Below, in pieces: positions 36,871 to 48,735 of a stretch of 64,000 bases of DNA (the first letter of the stretch is position 1; each line of letters starts with the position of its first letter). This stretch comes from Pseudeuparius sepicola. Lineage: Eukaryota > Arthropoda > Insecta > Coleoptera > Anthribidae. The translations under genes were made by a program, and so were the position numbers. A model generated the notes under the pieces. It had not been told where the DNA came from, did not search any database, and saw nothing but the letters and a program-made list of their open reading frames with translations. The stretch is taken from contig OY987299.1 of the NCBI GenBank assembly GCA_963920635.1, positions 133,917,373 to 133,981,372 on the forward strand, read 5' to 3'.

Positions 36871-37003
36871 GATACATCTGACAGACAGTATCTGTATCTA
36901 GATACATCTGCCAGACAATATCTGTATCTGGATACCGAAAAAATGTATCTGTTATATCACTGCCTATTTGCGATGGTGCGATGCGGTGTGACTATAGGTG
37001 CAA
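36871..37003. repeat. Duplicated right end of the hAT-like element plus flank
   Basis: This repeats about 34790-34927 almost exactly, including the hAT end, its flanking octamer CCTATTTG and the text GCGATGGTGCGATGCGGTGT. The mariner at 34928-36868 lies between the two copies. Confidence 0.85.
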
Positions 37004-37089
37004 CAATCAGAAAGGTGACGCAACGAGGAACTCTTGGGCTTCCTGCGTTGACTCACCTGGCTAAAGATCGAGCTTGTTTATTTGCTAAC

Positions 37090-37168
37090 CATGGTCGTGG
37101 TGGTCGTCGGGCGCCGCTGCCGTCGAAGCCGCCAAAATCAGCGCACAGAAAACGATGGTTCCGCGCAT
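37090..37168 (-). CDS. Signal-peptide exon (exon 1) of the secreted Lys/His-rich protein
   Basis: Begins ATG at 37166-37168 and encodes MRGTIVFCALILAASTAAA, a typical cleavable signal peptide, followed by the acidic/His segment PDDHHDH. It ends CATG|GTTAGC, a usable donor. The dangling G pairs with TG at the acceptor at 31210. Unspliced translation stops one codon later, which argues that splicing is required. In-frame upstream ATGs exist but would bury the signal peptide, so this ATG is preferred. Confidence 0.72.
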
Positions 37169-37232
37169 CTTAGAACGCGGTTTCTGGACCGCCGGCGTTT
37201 GGTTGATTAGGTGGCCCGCCACGCGGTTCATG

Positions 37233-37240
37233 TTTATATA
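37233..37240 (-). promoter_or_regulatory. TATA box of the secreted-protein gene
   Basis: TATATAAA on the minus strand, about 65 bp upstream of the ATG. This is the same spacing as the TATAAATA boxes of the peptide genes at 49-60 kb. Confidence 0.6.
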
Positions 37241-37701
37241 TCTAATTACTTTCCTTTTTCCTTTTAACAAAGCTGTTCCACTTCATAGAACGCATTATAA
37301 TATTGTTGGGATATTGCGGCTGGGTTGGTACAGCACTATTCAATGTTATTGTATGCAAAACAGTGCAAAAATGACACATATAGTATGTAATTGGAGCAAA
37401 TTGGCTGTGAAGTGCCTTTATGCGTGCCTATAATATTAGGTAGATTACTAGGAAATGCTTCCTAAGAGATACGTACCTATTATATGACAGGAAAATTGCC
37501 AGTTTAATAGATCTGGCAATTTCTTCTTTTTAGTTGTTTATTCGATTGTATCCGGTGAGAGAACCCCAGAGTATTTTTTTAAAAAGTGGAAAATTTCAGC
37601 TTACCTAAATGTGGATTATCTTACCATTTAATAGGTTTTATTGAGGTATTTAAAAGAAAGCTTATTCTTCGTTATAATATATGTTTTAACTAAATACTAT
37701 A

Positions 37702-39138
37702 CAGGGTGAGTTTTTTTCGATGCCCACTATGGGGATCTCGGAAAATAGCAGAGCTAGAACAAAGGTTAAATGGGGAAAGAATTGCAGTTTTGAATCCTCA
37801 ATCTAATGCCCCTTTTGGATTTTCAAAAAAGTTCATGGCTCACTACATATTTTGAAGAGAGTGATTTTTTGCTATTTTATCAGATCTCTGTAGCTCCGTT
37901 ATTTCTGATTATAAAAAAAAACTGTTGAGACAAAAATTGTAGATAATTTTGGGCTTAATAATAAAACCTGATCCCATTTTTTATGTTGTTCTTGATTTTT
38001 GAGATATGACATAAACTTGTGTTTTTTTTAATGTAAATCATAGTTGGCTGTGGCCTTATCAAATCGGCTATTTTTTTAGCTTTCCAAAAATATAATACTC
38101 GGCAGAGTTATTATAATAAATAAAATAGCTAGGGCTAATTTTCTGATTTTTTTTAATTTTCACATAGTCAGCCATGGAATATTTTCATAATTACGTTGTA
38201 ACAAACAAACTAAAACAAAAATTATCATGATGGAGCTCCACCACATAACTATTTGCCCGTAAGAAATTACCTAGATCAGCTTTATATAAATAGTTGGATA
38301 GGGAGAAATATACCTATTTCCTGGCAGCCCCGATCCCCCGATTTGTCTGTTTTGGATTTCTTTTTGTGGGGAACAGTACAAAATAAAGAATGAGACAATT
38401 GTTGAATTAAGAGCAGCTGTTTTAGAAGCAATTGTCAGTATTGACAGGCGCTCTCTAAGAAAGGCGACAAATTAAGTTTTAAAAAGATGCAATATTTGCA
38501 TAAATAATAATGGTGGATTGGTTGAACACCTTTTTTAGTTTAAAACGTGACCTCTCAAAATAATAATAATATGAATTTGAGTTTTTAAATTTTTGTTTCA
38601 TTTTGTTACATTTTGTTACCAGCTAAAAACAAAATATTAGAAAGTTTGAAGTATGTCTTATTATAAACTAGAATGTAATTATGAAAATATTCCATGGCTG
38701 ACTATGTGAAAATGTAAAAAATCAGAAAATTAGCCTTAGCTCTTTCATTTTTTATAATAACTATGCCGAGTATTATATCTTTGGAAAGCTCAAAAAATGT
38801 CCGATTTTATAAGGCCACAGCCAACTATGATTTACATTTAAAAAAAAAAACACAAGTTTATGTCATATCTCAAAAATCACACACAACATAAAAAATTGGA
38901 TTAGATTATCTTATTAAGCCCACTTTTTCTGTATAATCAGAAATAACGGAGCTACAAAAATCTGATGAAATAGCAAAAAATCACTCTTTTCAAAATATCT
39001 AGTGAGCCATGAACTTTTTTAAAAATCCAAAAGGGGCATTAGATTGAGCATGCTGCAATTGTTTCCCCATTTAACCTTTGTTCTAGCTCTACTAGTTTCC
39101 GAGATCCCCATAGTGGGCAACTAAAAAAACTCTCCCTG
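37702..39138 (+). mobile_element. Mini-mariner family, copy 2
   Basis: The ends are TA-CAGGGTGAGTTTTTTTCG and a slightly damaged CTCCCTG-TA, with long arms matching 23974-25423 and 47294-48666. The interior plus strand (38226-38380) reads HDGAPPHNYLPVRNYLD then SWQPRSPDLSVLDFFLWGT. It therefore retains the second and third catalytic aspartates (41 residues apart) and the C-terminus in broken frames. The first two-thirds of the gene are absent. Confidence 0.88.
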
Positions 39139-39814
39139 TATAATAATTATTATTCCATGTACTCTCTTTCATTTGATTTCCACAGCCAACTTGATAAGAA
39201 CTGGAGGTCCACCCGAAATATGTGATTTCTAGGAAAGTAATTTTTTTCTCTATAATTATTTTTTTATGGAACCCTATTAGAATTTTATACAGACATATAG
39301 AGGGAGAGGCGGTCTTTCCATGTATATGTAACGAAAATTGTATCATGCCATTTAAAAAGACAAAACTGGGTATAGTCAATTTATGGCAAAAAATATTCCG
39401 TGTTACCTTCTTATTAACATTTTTTTAACAATGAATATTTCAGGAAATATAAGCACCTCTCCACGCCTTTTACACACCCTTATTTTTGCACAATCTTATT
39501 AAGTGTAATGAGGTATTTCGGAATGCTACCTATTGTTCTGAAATGTTTTCAAAATTTCGTTGGTTCAAGCTGTTCGATTTATAATTATTAATTTTTTATC
39601 TCACTAGTTCAATGGTAAATCAAAAGGAAATAAATTACCATATATTTGCCGGATACCTACTTTTAGTCTGGGTTTTTCACGCCGCGCAAGGCCAAAACGA
39701 TTTTAACGGCGAGAAACTGAATTTTGCAATAGGCATGTGTCAAAGACCTGAAGTATTAAGAAACCTGGAAGATTCTTAGGTACATAATTTCCTCCTGTAA
39801 CTGCTATTTTTGAC

Positions 39815-40070
39815 GGAGATAGACGAAAACTGATGTCGGTGCCTGAGGCCCATTTTTTATGATAAACTTAATGGAGGAAACCGCAAATCGATATCTGTCA
39901 CCGTTCTTGAGTTACAGGGTGTTTTTCGAAAATATGCGTTTTCGAAAAGTGGCCGTAACTTTTTTCAGGTTGAAAATTTTGTGTTTCTGTAAAAACATTC
40001 CTAATGCACTTTTTTATGTTAGAATCCAATGCTGCTATTTTTTTTCAAGTTGATGGTTTAAGAGTTAACG
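39815..40070. repeat. Partial copy of the 26035-27871 element arm
   Basis: Shares 'GGAGATAGACGAAAACTGAT', 'TTTATGATAAACTTAATGGA' and 'GTTTTTCGAAAATATGCG' with 27600-27830. No ends are preserved. Confidence 0.7.
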
Positions 40071-40079
40071 CTGAAAATA

Positions 40080-42430
40080 ATATATTTCATTACGAGTCTG
40101 GAAAAATCTATTTCTGGACGTGTAGTGAACGATATTTTTTTATACTTCTTTGAAAATGGAAACTTAATAGTTATTTATGTACCAAGGCACTGAAGTTCAA
40201 CTTTTTATGACTCATGTGGAGTTTAGTTGCTGAGGCCTCTGGCCGAGGCAAATAAACCACATGAGTCATAAAAAGAACTTCAGTGCCGAGGTACATATTA
40301 TATTTTTTTTGAAATCGGAAAAAAAATGTTTTATTAGGCAAGAAAATAATAATAAGGGATCAACCGTCCACGAACCGACTACGTGCGGCGTTGCTTGACT
40401 TTACCGATCGCTCTACCTAGGACAAGTCAAGGCCCTGGCGCACAAAAATCACGTGACCATCTTAGGCCGACGTTACATGTCATTTGTCACATAACTGAAA
40501 GCGGCAGCTTGGGTTTTGAGAAGTTTTAAAAGTTTAAATTGTTTTTAAACGTGTTAGTTTATATTTTAGAAACAAGTTTGTGTCTAGTGCGCGTGTGTCC
40601 TGGTGGAGGGGAACCGCCCAGGTGCTATTATGGCCTCTGGGTGGGAGTCGTGCCCTCCAAGAGTATTGGTGCCGCTCGCACCGACGCGTGAGCGCTGTAA
40701 AGGGGAATTCTCCCCCGAACCACAGAATAGGGAACCCGGAATGGACTATTATGGACATGGACAGTATTGGACAGTGGAGCCTGAGACACAGAGGGGTGAA
40801 CTGCTTACGGGAGATCCGCGAGTTCAGACGGTCCGGGTGGCTGGAAGCCGTTCCCGTTGACCACGTTCGGGTTTGTGTATTTTGTATTCACCATTCACCT
40901 TGTGCGAAATAAATCAGTGTTGTAGGTAACCGTTGATTTTCGTTGTCGACCCACGCCCCGATACGGTTTCTATTCGGTCTTTCACGCTGCCGAACAACTG
41001 AGACCTCGTCAATAAGTATTTACAGTATACCTACTGAGCAGGTTAGTTTTCATTTTTATTTCGTAAAAAATAACGTAAATACCAAATATTGGGTCTGTTT
41101 ATATTATATTTATACATATTACAAAAGCCAGGAAGAACGTGTCGCCATAACAAACATTTGTTTTGCCTCGGGATGATAATTTCCGCCAAAAATGGATTCG
41201 TCAAATTCCAACTGAGATTTAATTTCTAAAAAACCCTTAAGTATGTGTGGCTAACACATTTTCATGAAAGTGAAACAATTAAAGTGGACAAATGTGTTGT
41301 GGGAGGAAAATACCTATAGAGAATATCACCTAAGCTGAAGGAAGGTGATGTCCCAACAATTTTTGAGAAGTGCCAAAATATTGTGAGTGCAGTGCCGTTT
41401 AAGTCTCAGCCCAAAACAGCTGAGGCAGGTTGAAAATTTTGAAAAAACAATTAGAGAAAGCTTGGATGCACAAAACCAATAATGTAATAGATGAAAGAAA
41501 ACTTGCCAAATTGTTACGGAATTTGTTTTTTCTACTTATCTCCAAAAATGCCTTTCATTATATAGCACACTAAGTTTGTCACGTGACTACGCGATTATGC
41601 GTTAGCGCCGTGGCCTGTCTTTATCGTTGGCCTCGAGGACAAGTATAATGACGTACGGCACCTTCTGACAGAAAAACCAAACTGCTGCTTATTGTGCAGG
41701 CTACACAACAAATCTATTGATATTCGAATTTACTAAAATATGTATACTGAAGGATTGCGCTTCTATAGGAAACAATTTCGCAATGTGTACGAAAAGTTAA
41801 ATGAGCCTTTATCGGCCGGGTTTTGAATATTTGGTCACTTTTGACGGGCGATTTCTCCGCGTCTGACGTTTGATGTTTACATCTCGCCAAGGCCTACTTA
41901 TTGAAAAAATCGTACAATAATGGGCTACATTATTGTACGATTTCTGTGCTTTTAATGACGATTTTGGGACATTTTAATGCCGATTTCAAGAAAAACATTT
42001 TATCGGCATATTATAATAAATTTAATTGACAAAAAAATAAACAATGCAGACAATATAGTGTTTGGTATGTATGATGCGTTTCCATGGTTACTCTCAAATT
42101 ATTTCAAAGGTGCTTTGTTGTAAATTAGTTATTGTCAGATAAGGTGAATAAAACGTCAAAAATATTACAGAAATGTATCTAAATATTGAAACACTTACGA
42201 ATTAAAATACAAAATAGGTACATGTTAAATATCAGAGAGCATATAGAGTTTCTTAAATTTAGTTTACTTTGCTATATATTTCTATTTTAAAGGCATATAT
42301 TCGGTATTTTTATTCAGCGCATGGAAAAACTTTCCATGCGCTGATTCCGTGCGCTAGCCCGAAAACCCCCATCTTTCATTATTGCTAAAACAGATGAAAA
42401 TAAGGTGTTTTCAAAGAAGTATAATAAAAA
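40080..42430. repeat. Dispersed repeat, copy 2, with a 1.2-kb insertion
   Basis: The left part (40180-40433) matches 61205-61480 and the right part (41644-41990) matches 61480-61820. In the 61-kb copy these two parts are contiguous. The section 41985-42425 matches 3022-3187 plus 3998-4275. It contains a strong hairpin at about 40190-40310 (arms ATGACTCATGTGG / CCACATGAGTCAT) and another at about 41925-41960. Confidence 0.75.
40434..41643. mobile_element. Insertion of unknown class with GC-rich core
   Basis: Delimited by comparison with the uninterrupted repeat at 61.48 kb. The flanking text GGACAAG occurs at both borders, as a target duplication would. Inside, 40560-40920 is GC-rich. It contains an ATG frame at 40630-40860 (77 codons starting MASGWESCPPRVLVPLAPT) that I do not recognise, then AATAAA at about 40910. 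It could be a decayed retroelement leader or LTR, but there is no RT or gag motif. Confidence 0.5.
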
Positions 42431-43668
42431 ATATTTTTAAATAGACTCAAATACTACCTTATATTGCGCATATTTGGACAAAAAAAATCAACCGAATCTA
42501 ATGTCTCGTTTGCGAAAACAATATACCTGAAATGTATTTTCTTCTTCTTCTCTAATATAAAATTACCAGAAACTTTAGGTACCTATAGAGCTAATTGTTT
42601 TTTCAAATGAGACATCAGATTTTTGGCTGATTGTTTTGTCCAAATATGCGCAATATAATGCAGTATTTGAGTTGAGCATTGGTTTTTTGGAAAACAATGG
42701 TTTTCAGAATAAACACAAAAAACTCACTTGAGTTATTGGTTGGTAGTATTTAATATAATGTGTGTTTATGCTACCTTAAAATTCAATAGCAATCTTTTAC
42801 CCACACATATTAACTAACTAATACCGTCGATGGAAGAAGGAACTCAATCAATCAACTCAATACTAAATTTGCCGCTTTTCAAATGTGGTGAAAATGCCCA
42901 TTACACGCGAAGTGTTTTATTTCGTCAAATATACAGGGTGACCAATTTATAGATGGAAACTTTTTAAATACACCTTGTATAAAAAAGTTCAGTTGATCTA
43001 TCTGCATATTTTAATGTCCTTGAAGTTTTTTTTGGAACCAGTCATTTCGTTGCTATGGCAACCAACTTTGTTTTTTTTTAAATAGCACCATATAGGTACA
43101 CTTTTCTGTCGAAATTTTGAATCAGCTCCTTTTTGTGCATACGAACGTGTAAAATTTCATTGGGGTTGCATAAGAAATTTTTTGAGAAAAAGTAGAATTT
43201 CTGCCAAAATTTAAATTCGAGGGCGTTGTCTAAAAACGTGCCTAATGAAAATTTTGACATTTTTGAATGTAATGATAACTTACCGACGACAAATAAATCA
43301 TCTTAAGTTTGTAAAATGTGTTTATTAATCAATAAATAGGCACAATAAATCAATGGTGCCTAAAAATCAATTAATTAAAATCAAATGCTCGAAATGTTCT
43401 TCATTCACAACGAGACAATGGCCCAGTGCGTGTCGTAAAAACTACTAACGCAGACCTAATATACGTCTGTGCTACTAAGTACATTCCTAATCCATTCTGG
43501 AGGAATCAACGCTATTTCGTTTCTTGTGCGCTGTTGTAATTTTGGGGATGATTTTTATACACCCTGGATTTTAGATGTCCCACAAGAAAAAATCACCCGG
43601 GGTAAGATCGGGAGACCTCGGAGGCCATTCTATGGCCCCTCTTCCACAATCCAAGATTGTGGGGCATA

Positions 43669-45210
43669 GGCGTAGCTAGCCTTTTTTCTCCGGGGGGGGG
43701 GGCTTAAGCCCCTGAAGGAGATTCAGTAACCCGCAAAAGCGCCGGAGCGCCGCATATAAAACACTTTGGTGTATACAGGGTGTCCCAGCGGAAACGTAAC
43801 AGGCTATATAACGGCCGGGAAAATTTTTTCTTGGAAAAACGCAAAAATAGGTCAATTTTGTTTGGCAGGGGGACATCTTTTGGCATAAAATTGATAGATC
43901 TATCTGCAACCCCCTGAGCAGGGGTTGAACCCCTTCAAAAAATTAAAATAGGAAGGGGGTTCATGTCGCACATTTTTGGAACGTCTCTGAATTCTCTATA
44001 CACCTGCATCAGATTTTCGAAAATCGATCGACTTTTCAATAAGATACACCGAGTAAAATGCAAAACATTTATTTTCAATTATTGCCTGGTATTGTTAAGG
44101 CCACAGCCAACTATGATTTACATTTAAAAAAACACAAGTTTATGTCATATCTAAAAAATCACAAACAACATAAAAAATTGGATTAGATTAACTTATTAAG
44201 CCCAAAGTTATCTACAATTTTTGTCTGTACAGTTTTTTTGTATAATCAGAAATAACGGAGCTACGGAGATCTGATGAAATAGCAAAAAATCACTCTTTTC
44301 AAAATATCTAGTGAGCCATGAACTTTTTTAAAAATCCAAAAGAGGTATTAGATTCAGCATTCAAAACTGCAATTCTTTCCCCATTTAACCTTTGTTCTAG
44401 CTCTGCTTGTTTCCGAGATCCCCATAGTGGGCATCGAAAAAACTCACCCTGTATATTGGTACTGCATATAAAAATATAGATGTACATTGGCGTCTTCGCA
44501 GTATTACATATCAATCACAGTAAGCAGTCACGTCCAGCCGTCCAGGTTCGCAGTGATGCCAGGGACTCTTTAAAGTAAGGGGACCCAGCATTATACTTTC
44601 CAAAGTGAGGCCTACTCTTTCCACATTCTAATGGTATCAGTGATGCCAAATATGCAATTTTATTGGAGAATCTGTTAATAAAACAGGTACTTTGATTGTT
44701 AGTAAAAATTAATAATGGTTTCCATGAAACAAATTTATTGTATAGTTGAAATTCTTTAATTGTCACATCTGAGTATCTGGAAGTTAGAAAACTTAAAAAC
44801 TGTGAATTATGATGGGAAATTTTTTGCCTCCTTTAGAATCTATGGCACTATCTTATCACATAAAACCTGATGGCAGTTGGACACACTGACATAACATAAC
44901 CTTGTACCAGCCCACTTATGTGGTCTCCTTGGAGTCTACAGAAAACAAACTTCCCCTTTAGTCAGTGTCTATTACTATACGCACTAACACGAACACGCAA
45001 CAAGATTAAATCAGCTTAGTTAAGGTTTTTAATGTAAACCTATAATGTCAAAAAAATTATAAAATAAACGCTAGAATTTGTCAGGGGGGGCTATTTTTAT
45101 ACCAGGGGGGGCTTAGCCCCCCCAGCCCCCCCTTAGCTACGCCAATGTCAGGGGGGGCTATTTTTATACCAGGGGGGGCTTAGCCCCCCCAGCCCCCCCT
45201 TAGCTACGCC
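43669..45210. mobile_element. Element with GGCGTAGCTA ends inside the 43-kb mariner
   Basis: The left end GGCGTAGCTAGCC plus a G-run and the right end TTAGCTACGCC with C-runs are inverted. The ends resemble the hAT remnant at 4881-6015. No clear 8-bp duplication is visible. It contains a scrap of the mini-mariner family (44098-44451) and other repeat text, so the interior is composite. No transposase was seen. Confidence 0.6.
44098..44451. mobile_element. Mini-mariner family, terminal fragment (copy 4)
   Basis: Matches the right-hand arm of 23974-25423, ending AACTCACCCTG-TA. The rest of the element is absent. Confidence 0.85.
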
Positions 45211-45213
45211 AAA
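45080..45213. repeat. Tandem duplication of a 67-bp hAT-like end
   Basis: Two virtually identical units, each carrying CAGGGGGGGCTATTTTTATA, a self-complementary GGCTTAGCCCCCCC stretch and CTTAGCTACGCC. Confidence 0.85.
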
Positions 45214-46089
45214 GCCCCCATTTTGCAAAAGATCCAAATAAATACCTTTCGCCAGTCAAATTACCATTGATAATAAATGGACCAATAATGCGGTTGTCAT
45301 AATGACATACGTAAGTGTCAAAATTTTCATTAGGCATGACCTGCTTTTTAGGCAACGCTCTAGAATTTAAATTTTGGCGTACTTGCAGAAATTCTACTTT
45401 TTCTCAAAAATTTTCTTATGCAACCCCAATGAAATTTTACAGGGTCTATGCACAAAAAGGAGCTGATTCCAAATTTGAACAGAAAAGTGTATGGTGTCGT
45501 TTAAAAAAACAAAGTTGGTTGCCATCGCAACGAAATGATGAACTCATAAAAAAAATCAAGGTCAGATAGATCAACTCAAAAACTTTTGTCTGAGACATTT
45601 TTATACTCTTTTTTTACCAAATACTATATGGATGTTTTCACGTTGCGTTGTATTTCTTTTCAATCCTTCAGTCACCGCGTGGTGTTTTTGCACGTTATGA
45701 GGCGGGATGTCCGGGCCAAAAACGAATTTAGAATCAATTTCCGGTGTCCACGGGCGATTTCCGCCTGAAAACGTGTTTCCATGGTTTGGTAAATTCCCAA
45801 AAATTGGACAATTTATTTAATAAAAGGGGTATATTCCCTTGAATATTTCCGCAAAATATCCGTCCCTGGCACAGGAAATAACATATTGTACGTATAGGTT
45901 TCAGAGTAGAAGATTGTATCCCTCCATTCCATTTGGTATTACTTTTTTTCAGAGAAACTTCGGTTTTCTAGTGTTCAAATTGTCAGAAATGCTAACGTTT
46001 GTATTTTGTATTTTATTCATATCCTTTAAAGTATTTAAACAAGGATAATTCTTTGCTATAAGATCTTATTAAAACAGTTGCACCATACT

Positions 46090-47290
46090 ATGTCGACGTT
46101 TCGAATTTAATTAAATTCTTCTTCAGGACTCCTATGAGACATTCTTTTTGCTGTTAATCCGTTAGTAGGAAATTCAAATAATTCATTTATCAGAAACAGT
46201 AATTATTTTTTAGAATCGTTATATCTTAGCGAGCTTTGGTGTGGTCAGTCTGTTTATAAATGTACCATGCAGGTACCTGTTCACAAATCATTGAACACCT
46301 TACGCAGAAGGTGACTTTAGTAGATAGGACAAATTTGAATATAAATGCTATATTTGAACTAATAACACTATGTGTTATAAAACCACTTATTTTCAACTAG
46401 GAAATGATTTTTACCAGCAGGAATTTATCACCATTCATAAGCAATTTGTTTATTCATTTAAGATATTGAACAAAATGGGTTGACTAGATATGTTCACCAA
46501 TCTAATATTTGGTGGAGATATATAGATGATATATTTATTATATGAGAACATGGCAGTAGATGATTCAAATTCATTATTAAATTTTAAGAACCTGCTATTC
46601 AATCAAGTAGTATACTAGTGTACATAGAAAAATAACACATAATAATACATATTTCCATTTTAATTCCAATCATCATTATATAAATGATAAAAAAGACAAT
46701 TTGTTCAAAAAACACAAAATTTGGGGAGGAAATTAAACATATCAAACAAGTTCTTAAAAAGAACAGTTGTTATCCTATTGAATTTGTGGAGCAAGTTTTT
46801 CAGCATTGTCAACAAAATAACAATGCTAATAGAATTAGAGAAATAAATCTGGTGGACCGACCACCCTGGACTATCGGATAAGTTAAAACGCATAGGCATA
46901 TCAGTACAGCATAAAACCAAAAATACAATAACATCGATTCTATAGTTAAAACGAAACCATCAAAGTTCAAAAAGTTGCATTTATAAAATTCCTTGTGAAT
47001 GTGGAAAGTTCTATGTTGGGGAAACTTGTTGTAGGATACTTAACGTTCGTTTAAAAGAACATAACAGTTATATCGGGCAAGATCAAATTTAAATGTGAAA
47101 AATATGTAAACACTCTTTTAATAATAATTATAGAATTCTGTTGTAAGTCCCAACCAATTCTCTACGGCGAAGTAGGAAATAGGCGAAAAATTAAGGAATC
47201 GGCATTTATTCTAGTAAATACAGACAATTATTATTGTGTTGCTGAATGTTCAGTGGAATTCAGTAAAATATTATTAAAAGAGAAGTTAAT
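46090..47290 (+). pseudogene. Penelope-like retroelement remnant (RT plus GIY-YIG)
   Basis: Plus-strand text preserves, in broken frames, VSLFINVP (about 46240), the reverse-transcriptase active site WWRYIDDIFII (about 46510-46540), and a spacer frame. A GIY-YIG endonuclease start follows, IYKIPCECGKFYVGETCC (about 46975-47035), then RLKEHN and the downstream NRRKIKESAFILVNTDNY (about 47185-47225). Order and motifs are those of Penelope-like elements, in which an RT lacking the usual LINE domains is followed by a GIY-YIG nuclease. The motif TCGACGTTTCGA near 46090 resembles their terminal repeats. Stops and frameshifts make it inactive. A mini-mariner sits at its 3' border. Confidence 0.8.
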
Positions 47291-47293
47291 ATA

Positions 47294-48666
47294 CAGGGTG
47301 AGTTTTTTTCGATGCCCACTATGGGGATCTCGGAAACTAGCAGAGCTAGAACAAAGGTTAAATGGGGAAAGAATTGCAGTTTTGAATGCTCAATCTAATG
47401 CCCTCTTGGATTTTTAAAAAAGTTCATGGCTCACTAGATATTTTGAAAAGAGTAATTTTTTGATATTTCATCAGATCTCTGTAGCTCCGTTATTTCTGAT
47501 TATACAGAAAAACTGTAGAGACAAAAATTGTAGATAATTTTGGGCTTAATAAGAGAATCTTATCCAATATTTTATGTTGTTTGTGATTTTTGAGATACGA
47601 CATAAACTTGTGTTTTTTTTAATGTAAATCATAGTTGGCTGTAGCCTTATAAAATCGGCCATTTTTTTTTATCTTTCCAAAGATATAATACTCAGCATAG
47701 TTATTATAAAAAATAAAAGAGCTATGGCTAATTTTCCGATTTTTTTTAAATTTTCACAGTCAGCCATGGAATATTTTCATAATTACTTTCTATTTTATAT
47801 TTAGACATACTTCAAACTTTCTAATATTTTGTTTTTAGCTGGTAACAAAATGTAACAAAATAAAACAAAAATAAAAAAGCTCAAATTCAAATTATTATTT
47901 TAAAAGGTCACCTTTTAAAATAAAAAAGGTGTTCCAACAATCCACCATTATTATTTATGCAAATATTGCATCTTTTTAAAACTGAATTTGTCGCCTTTCT
48001 TAGAGAGTGCCTGTCAATAGTGGCAATTGCTTCTAAAACTGCTGCTCTTAATTCAACAATTGCCTCATACTTTATTTTGTGCTGTTCCCCACAAAAAGAA
48101 ATCCAAAACAGACAAATCGGGGGATCTGGGCTGCCAGGAAAAGGTCTATTTCTCCCTATCCAACTATTTGGATAGAGATAGAGCTGATCTGGGTAATTTC
48201 TTACGGGCAAATAATTATGTGGTGGAGCTCCATCATGATAATTTTTGTTTTATTTTGTTACTTTTTGTTACCAGCTTAAAATAAAATATTTGAAAGTTTA
48301 AAGTATGTCTTATTATAAAATAGAACGTAATTGTGAAAATATTCCATGGCTGACTATGTGAAAATTAAAAAAAATCAGAAAATTAGCCATAGCTATTTTA
48401 TTTTTTATAATAACTATGCCGAGTATTATATTTCTGGAAAGCTCAAAAAATTGCCGATTTGATAATTCCGCAGCCAACTATGATTTACATTTAAAAAAAT
48501 ACAAGTTTATGTCATATCTCAAAAAGCACAAACAACATAAAAAATTGGATTCAAAAGGGGCATTAGATTGAGAATTCAAAACTGCAATTCTTTCCCCATT
48601 TAACCTTTGTTCTAGCTCTGTTAGTTTGCGAGATCCCCATAGTGGGCATCGAAAAAACTCACCCTG
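47294..48666 (-). mobile_element. Mini-mariner family, copy 3
   Basis: The ends are TA-CAGGGTGAGTTTTTTTCG and AAACTCACCCTG-TA, with long arms. The interior minus strand (47908-48240) again starts at HDGAPPHNYLPVRNY and runs to a C-terminal VELRAAVLEAIATIDRHSLRK...GGLLEHLF, with a frameshift around SPD. The retained transposase segment is the same as in copy 2. Confidence 0.88.
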
Positions 48667-48735
48667 TAGGTAATTATTAGATAGAATATATAGAGTACAA
48701 TATTTTCTAAAATTTATTTGTGGCGCAAACAGATC

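Larger units (their letters stand above)
31211..37089 (-). other. 5.9-kb transposon-filled intron of the secreted-protein gene
   Basis: Proposed intron between GTTAGC at 37089 and TCTTCCAG at 31211. It contains inverted-repeat elements at 32.5-33.9 kb, a hAT-like element, and a mariner element at 34928-36868. Apart from those I see no coding sequence in 31.3-32.5 kb. Confidence 0.55.
42934..45585 (-). mobile_element. Broken mariner-type transposon hosting other elements
   Basis: The left end is TA-CAGGGTGACCAATTTATAG. Arms 43020-43262 and 45313-45575 pair ('GTTGGTTGCCATAGCAACG' type, 'CCCCAATGAAATTTTA'). The minus strand encodes WPPRSPDLTPGDFFLWDI at about 43570-43630 and NRIIGPFIINGNLTGERYL at about 45240-45300. 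These are two pieces of one transposase separated by the insertion at 43669-45210. The right terminus is eroded. Confidence 0.78.
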
